This document shows positions 56,071 to 64,000 of a DNA stretch of 64,000 bases, one piece after another. How positions within the stretch are numbered: the first letter of the stretch is position 1; every line of letters begins with the position of its first letter. The notes under the pieces are model-generated. The model was not told the origin of the DNA. It ran no database searches and was given only the letters and a program-made list of their open reading frames with translations. Source of the DNA: a virus; the IMG/VR virus record IMGVR_UViG_3300033153_004214, positions 81,012-145,011 of that record; one strand, 5' to 3'. The position numbers and the translations under genes were made by a program.

Positions 56071-56799
56071 GTGAGTGCTGACCTGACCTTCGATAACATC
56101 AAGAGTCGCATCCAAGCTCGCCTTGGCGCGACTTGTCGTACCGTTGAGCTATCTGACGACCAGTGGCAAGAAGCAATCAATCAAGCTCTCGAACTCTGGA
56201 CTATGTATGAGAGCAAGGTAACATACCATCACGTCGAGAATGTAGTCACTTCTGAACAGCAGCCGTTCTACGTCGATCTCCCTGAGGATGATAGTTACAA
56301 GGGAGTGCGGACTGTCTACTTTTTGGTTCCTTACTGGGCAGTGACTGGTGGCTACACGATCTTCGAGTTACTGGAGAAGATGACCATCACGAGGATGAAT
56401 GTTGGTGGTCTGAGCTTGGCTCGGAGCGCGTGGGAAATGTATCGAAGGGTCCGTGGTGTTGATCCCACGTGGCATGAGGACAAGGAGAGGCATCGGTTGT
56501 ACCTATATGCTCCATCAGGTCCTTTCGAGGCTGGGTACGAATTGCTCTACAAGTACACCAGCCCGGAAGAGATTCCTTTGGGGCGTGATAGCTTGTTTAT
56601 GAAGGCTGTCGAAGGGTATGCTCGTTTGGTACTTGGGGACATTCGCGGGAAGTTTGGTGGGACTGTCTTGGCACCGGGTGGTGGTTCGTTTAATCTGGAC
56701 GCGGACTACCAGCGTACCCGTGGGGCCGAACTTATCACGGAGGCGACAGAGAGGCTGAACGTTGGTCGGACTTCTGGTCCGGTCCCGTTCAGAATGTAA
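56071..56799 (+). CDS. Neck/connector protein (head-tail adaptor-like)
   Basis: 242 residues from GTG 56071. FDNIKSRIQARLGATCRTVE, DDQWQEAINQALELW and PFEAGYELLYKYTSPEEIPL with a helical C-terminus (FMKAVEGYARLVLGDIRGKF) resemble connector proteins of myoviruses. Its place after the capsid gene fits. Which T4 neck protein it equals is not clear. Confidence 0.65.
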   Translation: MSADLTFDNIKSRIQARLGATCRTVELSDDQWQEAINQALELWTMYESKVTYHHVENVVTSEQQPFYVDLPEDDSYKGVRTVYFLVPYWAVTGGYTIFELLEKMTITRMNVGGLSLARSAWEMYRRVRGVDPTWHEDKERHRLYLYAPSGPFEAGYELLYKYTSPEEIPLGRDSLFMKAVEGYARLVLGDIRGKFGGTVLAPGGGSFNLDADYQRTRGAELITEATERLNVGRTSGPVPFRM

Positions 56800-56800
56800 C

Positions 56801-57364
56801 ATGGGTGAACCTGTTCAATTTCAGCCTCCGGCTTTCTGTTCTGTCGATCCGGCAGTTGATGTTCAGTGCGAGTTTGGTTTCATGCTGGAATATGCGAAGA
56901 CCCATTTTCCGCTCGTTCCGTACCACAGGCTCCTGACAGGGTCAGAAGAGTTAGACGCTGTTCACAGTGAGATCGATGTTCGTAAGCGTCGTTATGATGA
57001 TGCCGGGGTGGGCCTCAATGCTTTTGTGACACAGGCTCCGATTGAAGATCAGCCAACCACGAAACATGGTATTGACTGGACGAGGCCCATCGAGCTTAAT
57101 GTACCGACAGCCGTAGCGGTCGAGTTGGATTTGGCCGAGGTCAACGCGCAGGGTTACTTGACCTCTTGGCTTTTCGCCATGGGTGACAAATTCGTTTATG
57201 GCTTCGATGAGAATCACAGGCCGATGACCTTTGAAGTCATGAATGTCGTCAAGGGTGATCGGATAATGAACACGGAGATGCCTGCGTATATTCAATTGAA
57301 GGCGCAGGTCTTCCGTGAGGACTCGGCGGATGCGGTTGATTTTGATCTCGACCCTGAGGGCTGA
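56801..57364 (+). CDS. Putative neck or tail-completion protein
   Basis: 187 residues from ATG 56801. Beta-rich with a Tyr/Phe-rich C-terminal part (GDKFVYGFDENHRPMTFEV). The order capsid, connector, this gene, HK97 gp10-like gene is that of a neck module. No direct family match. Confidence 0.55.
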   Translation: MGEPVQFQPPAFCSVDPAVDVQCEFGFMLEYAKTHFPLVPYHRLLTGSEELDAVHSEIDVRKRRYDDAGVGLNAFVTQAPIEDQPTTKHGIDWTRPIELNVPTAVAVELDLAEVNAQGYLTSWLFAMGDKFVYGFDENHRPMTFEVMNVVKGDRIMNTEMPAYIQLKAQVFREDSADAVDFDLDPEG

Positions 57365-57366
57365 CC

Positions 57367-57837
57367 ATGTTTGGTGTTAGCGGCAGCTTCAAGTTGAAGA
57401 CTCTTGACCGGCTAACCCCGGACAGGGTGCAGCGGGCACTCAAGAGTACGATTGATCGCCGGGCTACAACTATGGCTGCAGAGGCTACTGACGAGTTCAG
57501 GCGCGGGGTGCAGCGGGCTTCAGAGGTTGTGGAGCAGACTGCTGCCGAGGACAAGGAAGCCGTGCCTGAGGAGACGTTGGAGTTGATTGAGGCAGGCAGG
57601 AACATCGAGTTTACCGAGGAGCTAGACTCCTCGCTCTCAGTTGCTGGTGAGGCAGAAGCACGGGTAGTCGTCAAGGAAGGCGACACTCCTGCCGGGCCAG
57701 CCCCTCTAGTGGCGCGGTCGTTCGAGTACGGTAGTGCCGCAAGATCGCTTCCAACCGTACCAACCTTCCGTTCAATCAGCCAGAGGGAGACGAATCGGGC
57801 AGGTCAGACGTTGATGGAGGCAAGAGAGAAGCTGTAG
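57367..57837 (+). CDS. HK97 gp10-like tail-completion protein (tentative)
   Basis: 156 residues. A helical start (LTPDRVQRALKSTIDRRATT) is followed by a beta part and FEYGSAARSLPTVPTFRSI, the late segment typical of HK97 gp10-type proteins. It would join head and tail. TAGTG overlap with the next gene. Confidence 0.55.
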   Translation: MFGVSGSFKLKTLDRLTPDRVQRALKSTIDRRATTMAAEATDEFRRGVQRASEVVEQTAAEDKEAVPEETLELIEAGRNIEFTEELDSSLSVAGEAEARVVVKEGDTPAGPAPLVARSFEYGSAARSLPTVPTFRSISQRETNRAGQTLMEAREKL

Positions 57838-58118
57838 TGGACATCGACGCGGTGCATGCTTGGTGGGATCGGGTCGAGGTTGACCTGAAGCTCAGGCGGG
57901 GGCAGACTGGCGCACGACTGCTTGAAGTAGTCGGCAGCGTTGGACATTCCCCGTACAAGCTTCGTAGAGCCGTAGAGAGGCTTGTGGAAGTCTTGAAACG
58001 GTGGGCAGCCTCCGAGGAGACGCCCAAATGGGCAAATCGTCTCTTACGCGAAGCACGGGCGCGTATGGAAGTTTTGGAAGATGTTCCGCCTTTGGGTGAT
58101 GAACTGACCGAAGGATAG
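57837..58118 (+). CDS. Small helical neck-module protein
   Basis: 93 residues from GTG 57837 overlapping the previous stop. Arg-rich helices (SPYKLRRAVERLVEVLKRWA) dominate. No family recognised; role inferred from position only. Confidence 0.55.
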   Translation: MDIDAVHAWWDRVEVDLKLRRGQTGARLLEVVGSVGHSPYKLRRAVERLVEVLKRWAASEETPKWANRLLREARARMEVLEDVPPLGDELTEG

Positions 58119-58122
58119 CTCC

Positions 58123-58980
58123 ATGGTCGAACAAATCAGTACTGAGCGTACCGAGGCCGATGAGCTTGTCGTTTGGTATCAGGGGTATGATCGCACCATG
58201 TACAGGACCTTCCTGCGCCACGTGAAGCGTAAGGGCAAGGCCGTCCCTGTGGTCTTTGCCACGCCGGAGCGAGCCTTTGGTCAGATGGCTAAGACTCTAG
58301 CGAAGCGGTGGGGGCGTCAGGTCGATGTGAAGTCGATCCCGCTTCCTTTCATCAGCATGCAGCGGCTTGATGCGAATTTCGATGTGCCTGAGAGATGGAG
58401 GCACGCTCGGATGCGCAAGGCTCAGGCTCTTGGGATCAACGGAGAGCGGGTGGCCCCGAGGTACACGTGGCCGGAGAACCACTGTGATATCTTCGCGTGG
58501 GAGGGCTTCGAGTGGCCGACGCCGACTCAGTTGCCCTATCAGATAGATGTCTGGGCAAGGAATCTGTTTGACCTTGACCTCATATCGCAGCAGGTTATCC
58601 GAGCCTTCAATATGGGTGATGAAGTTTGGTTGGGGGTCAAGCATGAGGACCCGTTCGGTTGGAGGATCGTTCCTGTCACGCTGACTCAAATGTCGAACAA
58701 TAGCCAGCTAGAGGCCCAAGATGGCGAGGAACGTCAGCTTCGCAGGACTATTGGTATTCGGATGGATGGTTGGGTTCCGCGTCTGTCTACCACGGTCAAG
58801 GCCGTGCGTAGGATTGATATTCAGATCGCGGATATCATTGATCCGGCTGAGGTCTTGGAGGAGTGGATCGCTATCGATGTGGATGCTCCTCTTGGCCAGT
58901 GTGGTAAGGTGGCAGGCATCCGTTGGGACGCAGGTTTCAACTGGGACTATGGCTATATTTGGGATGGTGAGACTCTCTAG
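58123..58980 (+). CDS. Putative tail-completion or baseplate-region protein
   Basis: 285 residues from ATG 58123. PVVFATPERAFGQMAKTL, SIPLPFISMQRLDANFDVPE and NLFDLDLISQQVIRAFNMGD have the outline of virion proteins found between neck and fibre genes of jumbo phages. No enzyme motif. The call rests on position and general pattern. Confidence 0.5.
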   Translation: MVEQISTERTEADELVVWYQGYDRTMYRTFLRHVKRKGKAVPVVFATPERAFGQMAKTLAKRWGRQVDVKSIPLPFISMQRLDANFDVPERWRHARMRKAQALGINGERVAPRYTWPENHCDIFAWEGFEWPTPTQLPYQIDVWARNLFDLDLISQQVIRAFNMGDEVWLGVKHEDPFGWRIVPVTLTQMSNNSQLEAQDGEERQLRRTIGIRMDGWVPRLSTTVKAVRRIDIQIADIIDPAEVLEEWIAIDVDAPLGQCGKVAGIRWDAGFNWDYGYIWDGETL

Positions 58981-58989
58981 GAGTTGACC

Positions 58990-60099
58990 ATGGTTTTTGA
59001 TCGAACAAAACCAGAGAATCGAAGCAAGGTAAACTCTCTCGAAATACGGGATAACTTCTTTGCTCTTGCTGTCCACCATAGGGGTTCAATGCCTCCTGAG
59101 GACCCGCAGCTTGGTTATATCTGGCTTGATGATACTGATCCGCAAGACTGGCAGTTGAAGATGTATACAAAGAAGGGCAACCAAGATGCTGAATGGGTCC
59201 TTTTATTTACTCATGTTGAAAGTACCCCGGTAGTGAATTCTGCCATTGTTGTTAAAGATGATGGTGTTTTCAAAACTGCGGCTGGCACGTTAGATTTTCG
59301 TGCTGGTTTGACTGTTGCGATTGTTGATGGTGTTGCTCGGATTAGTGCCACTTCTATCTTGAACGGTGCCACTGGTGCTACAGGTGCCACTGGTTCAACT
59401 GGTCAGACTGGTGCTACAGGTGCCACTGGTGCCACTGGTTCAACTGGTGCTGTTGGTGCTACAGGTGTCACTGGTTCAACTGGTCAGATTGGTGCTACAG
59501 GTGCCACTGGTGCCACTGGTTCAACTGGTGCTGTTGGTGCTACAGGTGCTACTGGTTCAACTGGTTCAACTGGTGCTGTTGGTGCTACTGGTTCAACTGG
59601 TGCCACTGGTTCAACTGGTCAGACTGGTGCTACAGGTGCTGTTGGTTCAACTGGTGCTACAGGTGCTACTGGTTCAACTGGTGCTGTTGGTGCTACAGGT
59701 GTCACTGGTTCAACTGGTTCAACTGGTGCTGTTGGTGCTACAGGTGCTACAGGTGCCATGCTACAGGTGCCATTGGTTCAACTGGTGCTGTTGGTGCTAC
59801 AGGTGTCACTGGTTCAACTGGTTCAACTGGTGCTGTTGGTGCTACAGGTGCTACAGGTGCCATTGGTTCAACTGGTGCTGTTGGTGCTACAGGTGCTACA
59901 GGTGCCATTGGTGCTACTGGCCAGACTGGTGCCACTGGTGCTGTTGGTGCCACAGGTGCTACAGGTGCCATTGGTGCTACTGGCCAGACTGGTGCCACTG
60001 GTGCTGTTGGTGCCACTGGTCAGACTGGTGCCACTGGTGCTACAGGGGCGACAGGCGCAACTGGATATGACGGTGAAGATTTCGGCATCAATGGTGTGA
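58990..60099 (+). CDS. Collagen-like tail fibre, N-terminal part
   Basis: The first 125 residues ([20 protein letters not shown], then [17 protein letters not shown]) are a typical fibre-attachment region. From 59367 the frame is Gly-Ala-Thr, Gly-Ser-Thr and related triplets. At 59757 a 4-base gap in the repeat (GCCATGCTACAGG where other copies have GCCATTGGTGCTACAGG) shifts the frame, and the rest to 60099 is an out-of-frame Leu/Val run. The true protein continues in the 60096 gene. Confidence 0.8.
   Translation: MVFDRTKPENRSKVNSLEIRDNFFALAVHHRGSMPPEDPQLGYIWLDDTDPQDWQLKMYTKKGNQDAEWVLLFTHVESTPVVNSAIVVKDDGVFKTAAGTLDFRAGLTVAIVDGVARISATSILNGATGATGATGSTGQTGATGATGATGSTGAVGATGVTGSTGQIGATGATGATGSTGAVGATGATGSTGSTGAVGATGSTGATGSTGQTGATGAVGSTGATGATGSTGAVGATGVTGSTGSTGAVGATGATGAMLQVPLVQLVLLVLQVSLVQLVQLVLLVLQVLQVPLVQLVLLVLQVLQVPLVLLARLVPLVLLVPQVLQVPLVLLARLVPLVLLVPLVRLVPLVLQGRQAQLDMTVKISASMV
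59367..60068 (+). repeat. Collagen-like triplet repeat tract
   Basis: About 700 bases of near-identical 9- to 27-base units (GGTGCTACA, GGTTCAACT, GGTGCTGTT, GGTCAGACT), encoding Gly-x-Thr/Val triplets. Such tracts form trimeric fibre shafts and slip easily during copying. One 4-base loss is seen at 59757. Confidence 0.95.
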
Positions 60100-63056
60100 T
60101 CGACCCGACTACTGATGTGCTTGTTACATGGTCGGACAGCGGTCCTGATCGCACGTTTTCGATCCAGCCGACTGGCGCTGACTTCTCGTTCTATTCTGAC
60201 GGTACGAAGTACACGTCTGCTGGTGATACGAAGCAGATCGCAAACACCGAGGGTATGCACTTCATCTACTACGATGAGAACGGAACACTTCAGGAGACCA
60301 CGACGTGGACTAACGAGATGATTACGCGGTATTGTTTTGTCGGTATTGTCTACTGGGACGCGACCAATTCCAAGCAGATTATGTTCAATCGCGAGCATTT
60401 CCATACGATCCAGATGTCAGGCAGGACGCACCTGAATCTGCACGATACGCGCGGTTTTCGTTTGGCACTCGTTGACGGCGGTGGCGGTCTCACGAATATT
60501 GCTGCTGACGAGAGTGGCGACCTTGATAGCCATGCGGAGTTTGGTGTGGAGGCTACCGTTGCGTGGGACGAGGACGCTGAGTTCGATTTGGGCGCATTAG
60601 GCAGTACCGGCAACAAGGCCGTGTACTACCGCGATGGCGCTGACGCCTCGAATATCTGGCGTGTGGACGAGTCAGCCAGTTTCGGTGTGCTGACTACCGG
60701 CACGGGCCGGGCCGCGTGGAACGAGAACAACGGGGGCACCTGGCAGCAGACAGAGGTCAGCAATCGTGATTTCGTGCTTGCACACGTGTTTGCCACCAAT
60801 GATACAGATCGCAAGTACGGTATCATTCAGGGGCAGGCGGAGTACGATACTGTCGGGCAGGCGCGTGACGGCGCGTTAACTGAGGTCGCCGATCTCGTAC
60901 TTGCGGGGCTGCCCTCGGTCGAGTGGAAGTTCCTTGGCACAATTATCTACCAAACATCGAACAGTTACGGTAACGCGGTGCAGAGTCGTATACGTTCGAC
61001 AGGCGATGGTAACGATTACATCGACCTGCGCGATGAAGTCATAGGTACAGGCAGCGGGTCCGGGCTGGACAATATACTCACCGAGGGCCATGTCTGGGTG
61101 GGTGATACGAATGGTGTGGCACAGGAGACGCAGTATTATATCATCAAGACGACTGACGATCTTGCTGCTATACTGAACGCGTCCCCTAACAACGTTGCCT
61201 ACTACTTGGAAGACGGTACGCATACACTCAGTGAGCAGGTCGTGTTCACAGGTGTGGACAATATCAGCATAACCGGTCCCGGTGCGGCCCTCGATATCTC
61301 CTACGCGGCCGGTTCTCCGTTCGTGCTGACAGGTGGTTCGACACATGTCAGTTTTCTCGACCTTACGATCAACTTCGCTCCGGCCAGTGGATCATACAAC
61401 CTCATCGATCTCGTTGGAACATTGGACCATCACCACTTGGCGATCATGGACGTGCACTTCAATTTCGACGCCGCGTCCGGCAGCAACAAGATCGTCGGCA
61501 GGAGTGCGGGCAGCGCGAAAATTGACAGGCTGGAGATGCGCAGGAACTACTGCGCGGGTGCCGCGCTCGACTCGTTGTTTGATGCCGGTGTGAACGCTGA
61601 GGTGACGGAAACCGAGTTCGAGTCCAACGTCTGGAAGCGTGACGCTATAGGCGGCGATCCTGTCATCGACTTCAGCGCGATCACGTCTTCGAACTACAAT
61701 CTGGCCAACAGGATCATGAGGAACACCGTTTCCAACTGCACTGAGTTCTACAAGAACCCCGCAACGGGCGGCGGGTCGAGCCACCCTGAGTACATTGTCG
61801 GCAACTTTATCACTGATAGCGGTTCGGGCGCGGGCGATGTCTGCATTGCTATTAATGGTGGCCGTGATAGGGGTGGCTATATCGCCCAGAACAGAATTGT
61901 CAATTACACCGGTGATTGGGCTATGCATGTTATTGCAAACCAGTCTGCGGCTTCGACAAAGCCGCAGATCATCGGTAATTCGTTCTATGATATCAATGGA
62001 GGTTCTGCCATTCAGTATCATGGCGCTCATGGCGGGACCATTGCGGATAATGACTTCACTGACTTTGGCAGCTACGGCATCAAGTTGAGCGCGGGTTGGG
62101 GTGGGGCACCGGGCTACGCCCTCGTGATTGCCAACAATACTTTCTATGGCGGCACACAATGTACCCACGATACTGATAGCAGTGGCGCTCATAGTATGTG
62201 TGTTCTGACTGGTAACACATCCTACAACGCGGGCGGCACGGCCTTCAGCAGCAATCAGGGCGACAACTGGGCGGTCATGGGCAACACGGCGTACAACCCG
62301 ACGACCTATGGATTCACCGGGTTTACCTACAGCCAGTTCGTGGGTAACACCGTCAGAGGTGCCGGGAGTCATGGCTTCAATTGCTCCACCGGCTCGTCCT
62401 ACAGTGGGAATCAGGCTACCAACTGCGGTGGCGCGGGTTTCAATGTGGACGCTGCTCGTGTCAAGTTGATCGGTAACACGGCGGGTGCAACGGTCGGCGG
62501 CGGTAACACGGGTGACGGCTTCTCCATTGGCAATAATGCCGATAACTGTCTGATTGTTGGTAACTACGCCTACGATAATGGAGATTATGGGTTCGACGAA
62601 AGCTCGGGGGCTGACGGCAACAGCTTCTCTGACAACTATTCTCTGGGTAATACGACCGGGGAATTTAGACTTCTTGGGACGAACCACAAGAACGTCGAGA
62701 AGTTCGCATTCAGTTTTCAGAATTCAGGCGCGGTGTTGAATACCGGCAACAATATCGCCGGTGGTGCTTACGTCCCGTATGACTGTGAAATCACGAGTGC
62801 GATCCTGCTTGCTGACCAGTCAGGGTCGGTTGTCGTTGATATTTGGGTGGACTCTTACTCAAATTACCCTCCGACTGTTGCTGACTCGATCACGGCAGCC
62901 GCGAAGCCCACGTTGTCTTCCGCGATTAAAGGTCAGGATTCGATCTTGACCGGCTGGACTACAGCATTGTCGGCGGGAGATTTTATTTTGCCGAACATAG
63001 ATTCAGTTTCAACGATCACTGAATTGAAGTTGATACTGACTGTGGAGAAACGGTAA
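60096..63056 (+). CDS. Tail fibre/spike, beta-helix part
   Basis: Read from the repeat end ([20 protein letters not shown]), about 985 residues. After a 300-residue fold-rich start, residues about 370-900 form a right-handed beta-helix: Asn-rich rungs such as [35 protein letters not shown] and [10 protein letters not shown] recur about every 22-27 residues, as in pectin-lyase-type spikes that bind or cut surface glycans. The C-terminus is a short beta cap. No catalytic residues can be named. Together with 58990 it is one gene of about 1350 residues. Confidence 0.85.
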   Translation: MIDPTTDVLVTWSDSGPDRTFSIQPTGADFSFYSDGTKYTSAGDTKQIANTEGMHFIYYDENGTLQETTTWTNEMITRYCFVGIVYWDATNSKQIMFNREHFHTIQMSGRTHLNLHDTRGFRLALVDGGGGLTNIAADESGDLDSHAEFGVEATVAWDEDAEFDLGALGSTGNKAVYYRDGADASNIWRVDESASFGVLTTGTGRAAWNENNGGTWQQTEVSNRDFVLAHVFATNDTDRKYGIIQGQAEYDTVGQARDGALTEVADLVLAGLPSVEWKFLGTIIYQTSNSYGNAVQSRIRSTGDGNDYIDLRDEVIGTGSGSGLDNILTEGHVWVGDTNGVAQETQYYIIKTTDDLAAILNASPNNVAYYLEDGTHTLSEQVVFTGVDNISITGPGAALDISYAAGSPFVLTGGSTHVSFLDLTINFAPASGSYNLIDLVGTLDHHHLAIMDVHFNFDAASGSNKIVGRSAGSAKIDRLEMRRNYCAGAALDSLFDAGVNAEVTETEFESNVWKRDAIGGDPVIDFSAITSSNYNLANRIMRNTVSNCTEFYKNPATGGGSSHPEYIVGNFITDSGSGAGDVCIAINGGRDRGGYIAQNRIVNYTGDWAMHVIANQSAASTKPQIIGNSFYDINGGSAIQYHGAHGGTIADNDFTDFGSYGIKLSAGWGGAPGYALVIANNTFYGGTQCTHDTDSSGAHSMCVLTGNTSYNAGGTAFSSNQGDNWAVMGNTAYNPTTYGFTGFTYSQFVGNTVRGAGSHGFNCSTGSSYSGNQATNCGGAGFNVDAARVKLIGNTAGATVGGGNTGDGFSIGNNADNCLIVGNYAYDNGDYGFDESSGADGNSFSDNYSLGNTTGEFRLLGTNHKNVEKFAFSFQNSGAVLNTGNNIAGGAYVPYDCEITSAILLADQSGSVVVDIWVDSYSNYPPTVADSITAAAKPTLSSAIKGQDSILTGWTTALSAGDFILPNIDSVSTITELKLILTVEKR

Positions 63057-64000
63057 TGCTGCACGAAATCCTCTACCATCGAACCGCGCCATGGCTGGTG
63101 GGCGAGAAGAAGGAGGAGCGTGAGGTCCGCTTCCGCGAGGAGCCGCGCGCGCTCGCCGTCGAGGAGCGATTCCCAGGCAGCTACGCTGGGCGGGTGATAT
63201 CAATTCGTCCCGTGGCCGCCACGCGGCGCAAGCGCAAGCCGCTTCCCTCGCTCAAGCAGATGTCCGACAAGGACCGGCCAGTCGTCGTGCTGGACTTGAC
63301 GCCCGCGCAGGCGAATGCCGTCGCGTGCGGCGGTGCGAAGATCGAGAACGGCCGCCTCGCCAACGTCACGTTCGAGGACCGCTACGGGGCAGTCGCCCCG
63401 ACGCTTCGCAAGCAGTTCGCGCACCCCGAGGAGATTGAAGCCTACTCCGAGGATGAATTCGACTTGGATGGCAGGCAGTTCGCCGCGCTGACCGACCTCG
63501 CGCGCGACTTTCTCCCGGCCGCAGAGACGCACACGGGCACGGGGCTCTACGCGGTCAAGGAAACGCCGACCCACAACGACGATACGCAGTCGGGCGCGGT
63601 CGCGGGCCAAGTCGTGACTCTCACGACCGGGGGTTTAGGGACTTCCGACGCCTTCAAGGGCGGCTACGTCACGAACGCCACGCGCTCTGAGACGCGGGCC
63701 ATCGTCAGTCACACAGACGATACGGTCACACTCGAAGGTGACCTCTCCTCGTGGGCCGACACCGACGATCTCGATATTTACGACAGTTGGAGCACGATTC
63801 AGGGCGCGCTCGACCAGCTTGAGACCGACCAGGGCACGGGAGCCGCCTTCACCGCAACGCAGACCATGCGGATATATGCGGGGACTTACACGGAGAACAT
63901 CTCGCTGTCGGACGCCACGTTCGCCACGCGGGAGGACTACCGCCTCGTGTTCGAGGCCAACTCCGGCGACACGCCCATCGTCCAGAATTCCGGCGCGAGC
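63056..64000 (+). CDS. Second tail spike/fibre, 5' part (runs off the window)
   Basis: 315 codons open from ATG 63056 (TAATG overlap) to the edge. A Pro/Arg-rich start is followed by TLTTGGLGTSDAFKGGYVTN and, near residue 255-300, WSTIQGALDQLETDQG ... MRIYAGTYTENISL, the opening strands of a beta-helix spike. Third codon positions are strongly G/C, more than in the preceding fibre gene (one sampled 60-base line, 63301-63360, is 45 G/C), which suggests a different origin. Confidence 0.75.
   Translation, partial: MLHEILYHRTAPWLVGEKKEEREVRFREEPRALAVEERFPGSYAGRVISIRPVAATRRKRKPLPSLKQMSDKDRPVVVLDLTPAQANAVACGGAKIENGRLANVTFEDRYGAVAPTLRKQFAHPEEIEAYSEDEFDLDGRQFAALTDLARDFLPAAETHTGTGLYAVKETPTHNDDTQSGAVAGQVVTLTTGGLGTSDAFKGGYVTNATRSETRAIVSHTDDTVTLEGDLSSWADTDDLDIYDSWSTIQGALDQLETDQGTGAAFTATQTMRIYAGTYTENISLSDATFATREDYRLVFEANSGDTPIVQNSGAS

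Noticed and set aside
59564-60068. CRISPR-like array in the fibre region
   Set aside because: Units are tandem with no spacers and keep a Gly-x-y coding pattern; no repeat-spacer structure or cas genes occur in the window.
59366-60070. Long Leu/Val/Gln and Trp/Cys-rich frames across the fibre repeat
   Set aside because: They are alternate-frame readings of the collagen-like Gly-x-Thr tract, not membrane or Cys-rich proteins.
61392-62687. 431-codon reverse-strand frame opposite the beta-helix
   Set aside because: Antisense of a repetitive Asn/Gly-rich gene, without start signal or family features.

Overview
The window is a 64 kb stretch of a large tailed-phage genome. All confidently called genes read left to right, mostly with overlaps of a few bases, and ATG, GTG and TTG starts follow Shine-Dalgarno sequences. 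TGA, TAG and TAA all end genes, so the code is standard. The capsid genes are of the T4/myovirus type: a gp21-like prohead protease fused to a scaffold-like tail at 51989-53500, then a gp23-like major capsid protein at 53572-55074. With a phage tmRNA, tRNAs, a GroES-like protein, a QueC-like enzyme, two DNA adenine methylases and a nine-gene glycan cluster, this suggests a jumbo myovirus. The host cannot be named from the sequence.

Layout. 1-10 kb: small accessory genes, many with zinc-binding Cys pairs, plus a QueC-like enzyme, a Nudix hydrolase, a KTSC protein and several structured non-coding stretches. 10-30 kb: very large multidomain proteins (GNAT, ParB-like, DUF5661-like, RuvA-C-like and Zn modules) joined by two recurring short motifs. 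I read these motifs as capsid-targeting and prohead-protease signals. 30-38 kb: GroES-like protein, HNH remnants, two adenine methylases, tRNA-Pro, tRNA-Ile, cold-shock protein, tmRNA, UDP-sugar dehydrogenase and a long tRNA-Leu-like gene. 38-48.7 kb: M28 peptidase, an intein-containing SWIM protein, then glycosyltransferases, a pyruvyltransferase, a methyltransferase and a B12 radical-SAM enzyme, ending with an XRE regulator. 49-64 kb: head, neck and fibre genes, including a collagen-like/beta-helix fibre and the start of a second spike.

How the parts fit. The protease-scaffold, the major capsid protein and the large 10-30 kb proteins share candidate [L/I]-x-E|A/G cleavage sites. This is what would be expected if the large proteins are packed into the head, cut during maturation and delivered with the DNA. 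At least twelve sigma70-like promoters of one style (TTGACW, about 17 bp, TATATT or TATGTT, often CG just before the -10) drive separate blocks.

Caution. Several genes and one tRNA are each broken by a single-base shift, often at a short homopolymer, and the fibre by a 4-base gap in a repeat. Unpolished assembly error is a strong alternative to real frameshifts, so joined products are described where the reading is clear.
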